Positions 35,897 to 43,954 of a stretch of 64,000 nucleotides of DNA are shown here, piece after piece. The first letter of the stretch is position 1. The number at the start of each line of letters is the position of its first letter. The notes under the pieces are model-generated. The model searched no databases and was not told the DNA's origin. It worked only from the letters and a program-made list of their open reading frames with translations. This DNA comes from RHLJ01 sp040222455. Lineage in GTDB: Bacteria > Bacteroidota > Rhodothermia > Balneolales > Balneolaceae. The position numbers and the translations under genes were made by a program. The stretch is from positions 434,001 through 498,000 of the forward strand of contig JAVKDD010000027.1 in the NCBI GenBank assembly GCA_040222455.1, written 5' to 3'.

Positions 35897-36265
35897 ATGG
35901 GACAGCAGCAAATACTTTTAATAGTTTTAGTATCCATTATTGTAGGCTTAGCTTCAATTATAGGTCTAGTACTTTTCGAAAATTTTAGGGATGAGTCTTA
36001 TAAAGATTTAATCCGTCAAGAAGTGTTAGAGGCAGCCTCTTTTGGGCGACTTTATTATTCAACTCCAGTAGCATTAGGCGGAGGTAATCAATCATTTGCT
36101 ATGATTACAATGGATGATATTCGACTAGATACAGGTTCAGTTATTAGTAGTTATGCTATTACTGAGCGTGATGTTACATATTTTAAAATTACTGCAGAAC
36201 CTAAAAGTGATCTTGACGATCTCACATTAGTTGTTTATAGTAATCGAGTAGAATGGGAAGAGTAA
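35897..36265 (+). CDS. minor pilin-like protein with MGQQQ N-terminus
   Basis: The 122-residue protein begins MGQQQILLIVLVSIIVGLAS and then a charged helix (FENFRDESYKDLIRQEVLE), the architecture of a pilin or pseudopilin N-terminal helix. It shares the invariant MGQQQ start and the (L)GGGNxSFAxxT segment with the preceding pilin, so they are paralogues. It is shorter and more acidic at the C-terminus. In pilus systems minor pilins prime assembly or cap the fibre; this role here is inference. Confidence 0.82.
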   Translation: MGQQQILLIVLVSIIVGLASIIGLVLFENFRDESYKDLIRQEVLEAASFGRLYYSTPVALGGGNQSFAMITMDDIRLDTGSVISSYAITERDVTYFKITAEPKSDLDDLTLVVYSNRVEWEE

Positions 36266-36291
36266 GAAATCTGTAATCAAAGGTAAATTAT

Positions 36292-37626
36292 ATGCCGCAG
36301 TTTAGACTAAAAGCTGTATCACCTCAAGGTAAATCTGTTCAAACAGAGTTCGAAGCGGAAAATAAAAAAGAAGCCCAGATAAAAGTTGACAGATTATCTA
36401 AGACCAATAGGTTGAATATTCAATCTCTAGATCAAAAAACAACGTTTTTATACAAAGTAAAAAGAGCTGGTAAAAAACCAGTTAATGGAGAGCAAGAAGC
36501 ATATAATAAAGAAGAGCTAGAGAGAGCTTTAGTAAAATTAGGGTACCAAGTTGTAAGTATTAATAAGAAATTATTCAACTTTAAGGGAGGGGTACCAATG
36601 GGTGAAGTGGTATCCTTTATTAGAATGTGTGCTGATCTTCTTAAACAACAACTTACATTTGATGAAATCCTGAATTTATTGATTGAAGATTCATCGAATA
36701 AAAGGATGAAAGAAGTAATCAAAGAAATTCAAAAGGACCTTAAAGACGGTAAAGAAGGGTCTCAAGTATATGGAAAACACGAAGCCATATTTGGTAAATT
36801 TGCTGCATATATGTTAAGTGTAGCATCAACTTCTGGTAATATGGCTTTGGTTTTTGATAGTACTGCAAAATTTCTTGAACGAGATGCAGAATTTAAAAAG
36901 AACCTAAAGCGCTCGTTAATGATGCCTGCTGTTACAGTTTTAGCAGTTATTGGTGTAGTCCTTTTTTATGTAGGATATATATTTCCTTCAACTGCAGAAC
37001 TCTTTGTAGAAATGAATATTGCACTTCCACCAATGACGGCATCTACTTTAGAGTTAAGCTACTGGTTAGAGGATAACTGGATTTTTATATTGATGGGGTT
37101 CCTTGCTCCAATAGTAGGTTTTGTATTTTTTGTAAAAACACCAAAAGGAAAGCTTATTGTAGACAAGTATATGATTCATTTACCAGTTATGGGAGATCTG
37201 CTTCATAAGACAAGTATTGAAATTTTTTCAAGAGTATTTTATACATTATATAGTGGCTCAGGTCAAAATATTGAAGTTATAAAAGTTGCTTCAGAAGCCT
37301 GTAGAAATAAATATATAGAAAAACAGATTAAGGATGTTGCGATCAAAAAGATGCTAAAAGATGGTGCAGGACTTATTGAATCTATTGAGGCAACCGGTGT
37401 ATTTCCTCATACGGCTATTAGTAGGTTTAGACTTGGAGCTGAATCCGGAGCGTTACGGGAAAATGCAAAACAATTAGCCGAATATTATGAAATTCAAACT
37501 ACTTATAAGATGCAATCTGTAATTGATACTATAAATTTGTTTATAAATTTATTTATTATGGTTGCTTTAATAGGAATTACTGTAGTTTCATCTGAATCGG
37601 CAACAATAAATCCGGCTTCGCAATAA
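36292..37626 (+). CDS. pilC: type IV pilus/T2SS inner-membrane platform protein (PilC/GspF)
   Basis: The 444-residue protein has two T2SSF domains (about 105-230 and 300-430), each a helical bundle, with three membrane helices (about 205-225, 258-280 and 412-434). Family segments include MCADLLKQQLTFDEIL, FIRMCADLL and FSRVFYTLYSGSGQNIEVI. A basic N-terminal region of about 100 residues, with two repeats related to the QxFRLKAV/GEQEAYN pattern, precedes the first domain and is longer than in most PilC. It anchors the ATPases to the inner membrane. It is followed eight bases later by the PilB-type ATPase. Confidence 0.93.
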   Translation: MPQFRLKAVSPQGKSVQTEFEAENKKEAQIKVDRLSKTNRLNIQSLDQKTTFLYKVKRAGKKPVNGEQEAYNKEELERALVKLGYQVVSINKKLFNFKGGVPMGEVVSFIRMCADLLKQQLTFDEILNLLIEDSSNKRMKEVIKEIQKDLKDGKEGSQVYGKHEAIFGKFAAYMLSVASTSGNMALVFDSTAKFLERDAEFKKNLKRSLMMPAVTVLAVIGVVLFYVGYIFPSTAELFVEMNIALPPMTASTLELSYWLEDNWIFILMGFLAPIVGFVFFVKTPKGKLIVDKYMIHLPVMGDLLHKTSIEIFSRVFYTLYSGSGQNIEVIKVASEACRNKYIEKQIKDVAIKKMLKDGAGLIESIEATGVFPHTAISRFRLGAESGALRENAKQLAEYYEIQTTYKMQSVIDTINLFINLFIMVALIGITVVSSESATINPASQ

Positions 37627-37634
37627 TTTAAAGT

Positions 37635-39410
37635 ATGGGCAAAATTAATATCAGGAGGCATATTGGAGATATCCTTGTAAGTAAGGGGGTTGTCACTGAT
37701 GAACAATTACAAAGTGCTCTTGCAATTTTAGAAGAGGAGCCAGAAAACAGCTCAAGAAGGTTAGGTCAAATTCTCTATCAAGAAGTAGGTCTTAACAGAC
37801 ATACAATAATGAAAGAGATATCAACAGTATATGCTTTTCAAGAAGTTTTAGGAGAAGTTGAAATTGTACCTGATGATATAATTGATCATATAAAGAAGAA
37901 TGTAGAAAAGCTACCCGAAGATGTAATTGATGATCTTGTACATCATAAAGCACTACCCTTTAAACGAACAAATGGGTCTCTTACCATTGCTGCTGCAGAC
38001 CCTTCTGATCCTAATATTCAATCGATTCTAAATAGGCTCACTTTTAAACAAACTGAGCTTGTATACTGTAACTATGAATTAGTTGATCAAATACTTTCAA
38101 AAGTTTACGAGCAGAAGAACGAATTTTTAGATCTTCTAGAAGAAATAGATTATGAAGAACCTCAAATCGAACAGACCGATCAGGAAATTGATGAAGAGGA
38201 GATTGATGCTGAAATCAATCAAAGTATGCTTAATTCTTTGGTTGAAGGAATGCTGGTTGAATCAGTACGACAAGGTGTTAGTGATTTACATATAGTTCCA
38301 AGCGGTCCTGCTTCAACCGATATTAGGTTTAGGATTGATGGTAAACTTCAGCTTTGGTATCAACAGAAAAATGTAAAGCCAGAAGCAATCTCTGCTGTTA
38401 TAAAAGATAAAACTAGAAATGTTGACCGTTTTGAAAGAGACTCATCTCAAGATGGTTTTATTCAACGGCAAATTGATGGCTACAATATTCGCTATCGTGT
38501 ATCTATTATGCCCATTGTCGGGAACCAATACGATAGAAAATTTGAATCGATTGTAATTCGGATACTGGATGATAGAAAAGTTATCCGTGATCTTGATTTA
38601 CTTGGATTACAAAAAAATGCTAAAGAAAGTTTTGTCAAATCAATAAGCCAACCATCAGGTATTGTAATTATTACTGGGCCTACTGGTAGTGGTAAATCTA
38701 CCACACTAGTTGCTGCGCTTTATTCCGTAATTGACCCCACAAAAAATGTGTTAACTATTGAGGAACCAGTAGAATATATAATTGAAGGGGCCAGACAACT
38801 AAAAATAAGTCACACTATGACCTTTGATCAAAGTATCAGAGGTATATTACGACATGACCCCGATATTGTACTAGTAGGTGAGATGCGTGACCTTAAAACG
38901 GCGAGTGTTGCTATAAAATTAGCCAATACCGGTCACCTTACATTTTCTACATTACACACTAATGATGCGCCAAGTGCAGTTTCTCGTTTATTCAAAATGG
39001 GGATAGAACCTTTTCTTATCGCGAATGCGGTAAATTTAGTAATGGCTCAACGTTTGATAAGAAGATTATGTAAAGAGTGCAAAGAAGTTTTCGAACCACA
39101 CCCAGAGGTAGCAAAAGGGCTTGGATTTACAGATGAAGAAATCGAAACAACTACTTTTTATAAAGCCGTTGGTTGTGATAAATGTGGCGATACTGGCTTT
39201 AAAGGAAGATCTGCTATACACGAGGCATTATTCTTTTCGAAAGAACTTAAGCAATTAATTTTAGATGCTGGAGATGATATTGATGAAAATGCAATTAAAA
39301 ATCTAGCTGTAAAACAAGGAATGTTAACACTAAGAGGTTCTGGACGTGAAAGAATTAAAGAAGGAATTTCTACGATAGAAGAAATAATAGCAGCAACAAT
39401 TGAAGATTAG
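37635..39410 (+). CDS. pilB: type IV pilus extension ATPase (PilB/GspE)
   Basis: The 591-residue protein has an N-terminal MshEN/GSPII_E_N region (about 1-165), an acidic linker (about 165-195, DQEIDEEEIDAEIN) and the secretion ATPase: Walker A ITGPTGSGKST (about 347-356), Asp box IEEPVEYI, Walker B DPDIVLVGEMRDLKT, His box TGHLTFSTLHTNDA. A tetra-cysteine zinc motif (LCKECKEVF and CDKCGDTGFKG) marks it as the extension, not retraction, ATPase. MshEN domains in some members bind cyclic di-GMP; whether the key residues are kept here is unverified. Confidence 0.96.
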   Translation: MGKINIRRHIGDILVSKGVVTDEQLQSALAILEEEPENSSRRLGQILYQEVGLNRHTIMKEISTVYAFQEVLGEVEIVPDDIIDHIKKNVEKLPEDVIDDLVHHKALPFKRTNGSLTIAAADPSDPNIQSILNRLTFKQTELVYCNYELVDQILSKVYEQKNEFLDLLEEIDYEEPQIEQTDQEIDEEEIDAEINQSMLNSLVEGMLVESVRQGVSDLHIVPSGPASTDIRFRIDGKLQLWYQQKNVKPEAISAVIKDKTRNVDRFERDSSQDGFIQRQIDGYNIRYRVSIMPIVGNQYDRKFESIVIRILDDRKVIRDLDLLGLQKNAKESFVKSISQPSGIVIITGPTGSGKSTTLVAALYSVIDPTKNVLTIEEPVEYIIEGARQLKISHTMTFDQSIRGILRHDPDIVLVGEMRDLKTASVAIKLANTGHLTFSTLHTNDAPSAVSRLFKMGIEPFLIANAVNLVMAQRLIRRLCKECKEVFEPHPEVAKGLGFTDEEIETTTFYKAVGCDKCGDTGFKGRSAIHEALFFSKELKQLILDAGDDIDENAIKNLAVKQGMLTLRGSGRERIKEGISTIEEIIAATIED

Positions 39411-39483
39411 AATCAATATTTGAGTTGTATTTAATGATGATTTTAAACCATATTTCAGAGCTTTAGGAAAAAACGAGGTTGAT

Positions 39484-39987
39484 ATGAGTACAGATAATAA
39501 TGCATCAGGTGATTTAATGTCAGATCACATAAAAAAATTTTTAAAAGAGCCACCTCTTTTACTAAAGAATTTTCATTATGAAGATGTTTTGGAATTTCTA
39601 GAGCTTGGAATAGAAGAGCGATTCCAATCAGGCGATATTATTTTAAATGAATCCGAATATGTAAACTCTGCGTACCTTGTTGCAGACGGTAAAGTTTCAA
39701 TTTGGAAAGACAATATTCAACTGGCAACGTTATCGGATGGAAATTTTTTAGGAGAATCATTTTTGTTTAGTAAAAACAATAGAATGGCTAAAGTTACTGC
39801 AGAAGATGATTGTGTACTTTTAAGATATGAAAGATATGATGCATTAAACTTTTTTAGAAAAAAACCAGAGAAATTATTTAATATTTTCACAAAAAATATC
39901 ATCGAAATACAGCAGAGAAAAATTAGTAATATGAATGTTCAGTTATTAAATCTTAAAAAAAGATTACTTAACGACTCGAATTGGTAA
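39484..39987 (+). CDS. cyclic-nucleotide-binding-domain protein
   Basis: The 167-residue protein is a single cNMP-binding domain (about 45-140): FQSGDIILNESEYVNSAYLVADGKVSIW is quoted here by its ends FQSGDII and GKVSIW, and the phosphate-binding cassette region reads FLGESFLFSKNNRMAKVTA. No DNA-binding helix-turn-helix follows; the C-terminal 30 residues are a basic helix. It lies between the two motor ATPases, so it probably regulates the pilus rather than transcription. The cassette's Arg is present (NNRMAKV). The ligand, cAMP or cGMP or none, is not determinable here. Confidence 0.86.
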   Translation: MSTDNNASGDLMSDHIKKFLKEPPLLLKNFHYEDVLEFLELGIEERFQSGDIILNESEYVNSAYLVADGKVSIWKDNIQLATLSDGNFLGESFLFSKNNRMAKVTAEDDCVLLRYERYDALNFFRKKPEKLFNIFTKNIIEIQQRKISNMNVQLLNLKKRLLNDSNW

Positions 39988-40083
39988 TTATAATTCGTTT
40001 TAAATATTCAATTTTATTAAAATTTTCGTAACAAAATACCTCTACATTAATCTATTACTTCCATCCAGAAAGATGGGAAACAC

Positions 40084-41325
40084 ATGGCGGCATTAGATAA
40101 AGACAAAATCTCGGGGCTACTTAAGCCAATTATACAGCGCATTCCAAAAACTGCGCGTGGGACAGATTTGCATAAGAGAATAGGTGAATTAGTTGAAGAA
40201 TCTGAAATAAGTTTTAGAGTAGATCTAAAAGAGATTCTCGATTCCTTTCTTGTCAACATGATTAAGATAAACGCTTCTGATATAGATTTAGGTGGAGCTG
40301 GATGTGCTGGTAAAATTTGGTATAGAGTATTTGGAAATAAAAGCCCGCTAAAAATGGGCATGAAACTCTCATTACTTGAAACAGATATTATGTTGCATAA
40401 TATTTTGTTGAAATCTCAAAGAGAGAAATTAATTGAGAATAAAAATTTAGACTTTTCGTATTCCATTAAATTAAACAAAGATGATAATCAGCGTTTTAGA
40501 GCTGATATGTACTTCGATTTAGATCATCTTGGTTTAAATATGAGGAGAGTTGATACTACGATTAGACCATTCAAGTCTTTAGATGTTCATGCAGAAGTCG
40601 CTAAATCTGTAAGTTTAAAATATTATAAATATGGATTAACTCTGGTTACCGGAATTACTGGTTCAGGAAAATCATCAACATTAGATACAATAATTGATGC
40701 CAACAACAGAACAGTAGATGCTCATATTGTAATTATTGCTTCTCCAGTAGAGCTTATTCATGAACCAGTTCGTTCAGTAGTTAGGCATAGAGAGGTTGGC
40801 ACAGATGTTATGTCTTTTAAAGATGGAGCCATTCAAGCATTGCGACAAGATCCGGATATCATTGTAATTGGAGAGCTTAGAGATTCTGAAACTATTATGA
40901 CGGCTCTTGAGGTTACGGATTCTGGACATAAAACGTTTGGCACTCTCCATACTTCATCCGCAATGGAAAGTATAGAACGTATTTTAGGTGAGATGCCAAG
41001 TGAAGAACAAAATAGGGTAAGAGCAAGACTCGCAGATGTTTTAACATGCGTAATTAGCCAAAAATTAGTCCCAAGTCTTGATGGTAAAAGGATACTAGCT
41101 AAAGAAGTACTGATTGCAAACGCATCCGTACGTGCAGCAATTCGAAATAACAATGTTAGTGAAATTTACCAAATGCTTATGGAAGGTAAGGAAAAGGGAA
41201 TGAATACGATGGAGCAGGATTTAAAAAGATTATACGACATTGGTAAGATTTCTAAAGAATCTGCCTTAAATTATGCTAATAATAAAACAAAGATGCTTCA
41301 GCTAATGAGTGAAGTGAACTACTAA
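40084..41325 (+). CDS. PilT-like retraction ATPase with altered Asp box
   Basis: The 413-residue protein has an N-terminal region of about 165 residues and a PilT-type ATPase core: Walker A TGITGSGKSST (189-199), Walker B DPDIIVIGELRDSET, His box SGHKTFGTLHT. It lacks zinc cysteines, as expected for PilT/PilU. The Asp box, normally EDPxE, reads ASPVE (219-223), so two acidic residues are replaced. The N-terminal extension is longer than in classical PilT (about 345 residues). It may be a PilT or PilU-like retraction motor. It follows the cNMP gene after 96 bases. Confidence 0.88.
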   Translation: MAALDKDKISGLLKPIIQRIPKTARGTDLHKRIGELVEESEISFRVDLKEILDSFLVNMIKINASDIDLGGAGCAGKIWYRVFGNKSPLKMGMKLSLLETDIMLHNILLKSQREKLIENKNLDFSYSIKLNKDDNQRFRADMYFDLDHLGLNMRRVDTTIRPFKSLDVHAEVAKSVSLKYYKYGLTLVTGITGSGKSSTLDTIIDANNRTVDAHIVIIASPVELIHEPVRSVVRHREVGTDVMSFKDGAIQALRQDPDIIVIGELRDSETIMTALEVTDSGHKTFGTLHTSSAMESIERILGEMPSEEQNRVRARLADVLTCVISQKLVPSLDGKRILAKEVLIANASVRAAIRNNNVSEIYQMLMEGKEKGMNTMEQDLKRLYDIGKISKESALNYANNKTKMLQLMSEVNY

Positions 41326-41333
41326 ATTTTAAG

Positions 41334-43091
41334 ATGGCAAGAAGAAAGCAATATATCGGCATTGTTTTAGAAGACAACTTACTTAAAGTTGCTGTTGTTG
41401 ATATTTCTAATAAAAAGCTTTCTCTAAATAAACTAGATAAATTTACATTAATAAGACCGCTTGATAAAGATGCTCGTATTAACGAAAAAATAGATATATA
41501 TGAGGATTTAGATAATTCATTAAATGATGATTCGGTTTTTGAATTAGATTTAGAGGCATCGCTTAATGAAGATATTTCTTCAACTAGTGAATTAGATGAT
41601 CTAAATCTTGAAGAAGATATACTTGGGGACATTGGTGGTGATATTGATCTTGAACTCGATGATTTAGAACAAGGTAGCGATGAGTTGGTAGATGTGGATA
41701 TGTTGGATGAAGTTGGAACACCAACTAGCAATGAAATGCTACTTTATAATATTCTTACTTCAATCGATTCAAAAAGAGTAGACATTGGATTAAATATTCC
41801 TGCGGGTGTAGCCATTTATCAAATACTGAAAGACACTGATTTTAATGAGGTAAAAAAGAAAGACCTTAAAATTATTATTGATGATCGGCTTGAATCTCTC
41901 TACGGGGTTCCTAAGGGTGAAGACTTTTACTCGTATGGTTTACGTGATGATGGTGCGTTGCTTTTATCTTCTATTGATGAAGAACCTCAATTACTACAGC
42001 TTGTAAATAATACCATTCCTCTATATAGAGGCAAATTATCAATACAGGAAATACTACCTGATGAAACACTCATAATGGGGCTTGTAAGAGCGAATTATGA
42101 ACTAGAAGAAGGAAGTATTACATGTTTAATTCAATTTTCAGAAAAAAATTGTAGAGTAATTTTCTTAAGAGGTATGAATCTATGGCTGGTTTCTCCAATT
42201 ATAACTGAAGGAACTCAGTCACGAAAAATTCTCAATACTGTATTTAGTAAAATTTTATTTCAATTAGATACAGGGGAAGTACCCAACTTAGATAGACTAC
42301 TTATTTGCAACAACTCATTAAGAGATGAAGCAACAAGCTTTTTTCAAGAACGTTTTCCTGATGTTGAGGTAAGCGAGTTTCAGTTTTCAGAAGACTTCCT
42401 TGACACTAATGAATATACAGAAGAACTATTAGCTCCATTTACTACAGCTATTGGTATGGCTTGGGCTACTTCAGGTTTTGAAAGGAAAAGTCTGCCTGAT
42501 ATATCATTCATTCCAAAATATGTAGAAGACCGGCAAAAGATATTTAAACTTGAATGGCATGGATTTCTTCTTCTTTTTATGATTATGCTCTCTTTTCCAG
42601 TTATTGATTCATTAAGAAAAACAGCTAATGCACAAATTGCTAATCTTGAGGATCAGATTTCTATTGTGGATACTCAGATAAACTCTTTTGTTTCTACAGT
42701 AAATAATTATAATCGAATTAGTAATGAGCTTGGCAAAATACAAGAGAAACTTGAGCTCATGAATACCTTAGCTGAAAACTCTATTACGTGGACTACAAAT
42801 TTTGATTTGATTAACTCTGGCTTTGATGAAATTGGAGGTGTTTGGCTAACATCGATTAATGTTGGCGACGATGAAAACACTCTCGAAATCCAAGGTATTG
42901 CTAGAAAAAGAAGTAGTATTCCGTTAGTAGCTGAATTATTTGCAGATGCTACTTTACTTAGTGTATCTACATCTGAAATTCGTGGAGAGGTAGTGTTCAA
43001 CTTTCAATATACTGTTGAAAGAATTGTGCCTAATGTTAGAGTTTATACTCCCGATAATCTAAAGGGATTAGGAGACCTTACAGGTAATTAA
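41334..43091 (+). CDS. PilM-PilN fusion with acidic insert
   Basis: The 585-residue protein starts with a PilM-like actin-fold opening (QYIGIVLEDNLLKVAVVD), is interrupted by a very acidic Asp/Glu/Leu-rich insert (about 52-127), resumes the actin-like fold to about 400 (ETLIMGLVRANYEL, TTAIGMAWATSGFE), then has a membrane helix (about 408-424), a coiled coil, and a ferredoxin-like PilN/GspL-type domain (about 480-560; WLTSINVGDDENTLEIQGIA). Classical systems encode PilM and PilN separately; here they are joined in one chain, as in GspL. It links the cytoplasmic ATPase to the periplasmic ring. Confidence 0.85.
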   Translation: MARRKQYIGIVLEDNLLKVAVVDISNKKLSLNKLDKFTLIRPLDKDARINEKIDIYEDLDNSLNDDSVFELDLEASLNEDISSTSELDDLNLEEDILGDIGGDIDLELDDLEQGSDELVDVDMLDEVGTPTSNEMLLYNILTSIDSKRVDIGLNIPAGVAIYQILKDTDFNEVKKKDLKIIIDDRLESLYGVPKGEDFYSYGLRDDGALLLSSIDEEPQLLQLVNNTIPLYRGKLSIQEILPDETLIMGLVRANYELEEGSITCLIQFSEKNCRVIFLRGMNLWLVSPIITEGTQSRKILNTVFSKILFQLDTGEVPNLDRLLICNNSLRDEATSFFQERFPDVEVSEFQFSEDFLDTNEYTEELLAPFTTAIGMAWATSGFERKSLPDISFIPKYVEDRQKIFKLEWHGFLLLFMIMLSFPVIDSLRKTANAQIANLEDQISIVDTQINSFVSTVNNYNRISNELGKIQEKLELMNTLAENSITWTTNFDLINSGFDEIGGVWLTSINVGDDENTLEIQGIARKRSSIPLVAELFADATLLSVSTSEIRGEVVFNFQYTVERIVPNVRVYTPDNLKGLGDLTGN

Positions 43092-43954
43092 TGTCATACG
43101 CTGTACGAAATACCATCATTCTACTTGTAACTCTTTTTCTAATCTTAGGACTTGGGCTTGGATATACTAAGTTTTATTTAAAAGGGAAAATTGAATCTCT
43201 GGAGCAAGAACTTACAAATAAAGAACAAGATTTTAACTCAAAACAAAATATTACAAACGAGTTTTCTGAGCTTAATATGCGATATGAAACTGCATTAGAA
43301 GTAATTGCTAATTATGACAAAGCTTTATATCCATCAAATAAACCCGATGACGTGTATGATTTTTTAAATACCATTAATCAAGAAGAAGATAATTCTGTAT
43401 TCTTTGATTATATCTATTCAGATTCTATCCCAGAAAATCAATACGGTGTATTAAATTCATCATTATCTGGTTTCGGAGATTATAAAGCGTTTGTAACCTT
43501 CATAAATAAAATTGAAAATAGCCAACTATTAAACAAAGTTAGTGATGTGATTATTTCACCTGGTAGAGTTGATGAAGGGCCTAATGGAATAAACTTTGCT
43601 CTTTCTTTACAAAGTTATTATCAAAAAACACAATTATTTGATACAGATTCTGCAGAATATAGAATTATTGAAAATGAAGATATCTCTTATTTCAATCCAT
43701 TATATGCACTTATTCAGAATTCATTTCCAGCAAACGATGAAGGCTTAGTAAATGCAGAAGGCTCAAGAATTGTAGGACTTACAGCAAATAGAGTGTTTTT
43801 AATAAATCAAGATGGAAAAGTAGTCTCCCTAAAAGTTGGCGACAATGTATATCTGGGTTATCTTTCTAATATTGATATTGAAAATAGAACAGCTACATTT
43901 AATTTAAACAAAGGCGGCATTCAAGAAGTAGTTACCTTGGAGGTAGTGCGATGA
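43091..43954 (+). CDS. PilO-PilP fusion-like alignment protein
   Basis: The 287-residue protein has an N-terminal membrane helix (about 8-26), a coiled coil (about 28-75), a PilO-like ferredoxin domain (about 95-190; LSGFGDYKAFVTFINKIEN) and a C-terminal beta domain (about 200-287; GSRIVGLTANRVFLINQDGK, LKVGDNVYLGYLSNID) resembling PilP/GspC homology regions that contact the secretin. It starts on the last base of the preceding stop (TAATG) and overlaps the secretin start by four bases (ATGA). The fusion call is by motif resemblance and order, not by search. Confidence 0.78.
   Translation: MSYAVRNTIILLVTLFLILGLGLGYTKFYLKGKIESLEQELTNKEQDFNSKQNITNEFSELNMRYETALEVIANYDKALYPSNKPDDVYDFLNTINQEEDNSVFFDYIYSDSIPENQYGVLNSSLSGFGDYKAFVTFINKIENSQLLNKVSDVIISPGRVDEGPNGINFALSLQSYYQKTQLFDTDSAEYRIIENEDISYFNPLYALIQNSFPANDEGLVNAEGSRIVGLTANRVFLINQDGKVVSLKVGDNVYLGYLSNIDIENRTATFNLNKGGIQEVVTLEVVR

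Noticed and set aside
41276..41731. Serine-rich minus-strand frame opposite the PilM-PilN gene
   Set aside because: Its composition is the antisense shadow of the acidic Asp/Glu insert; no signal, motif or start context supports it.
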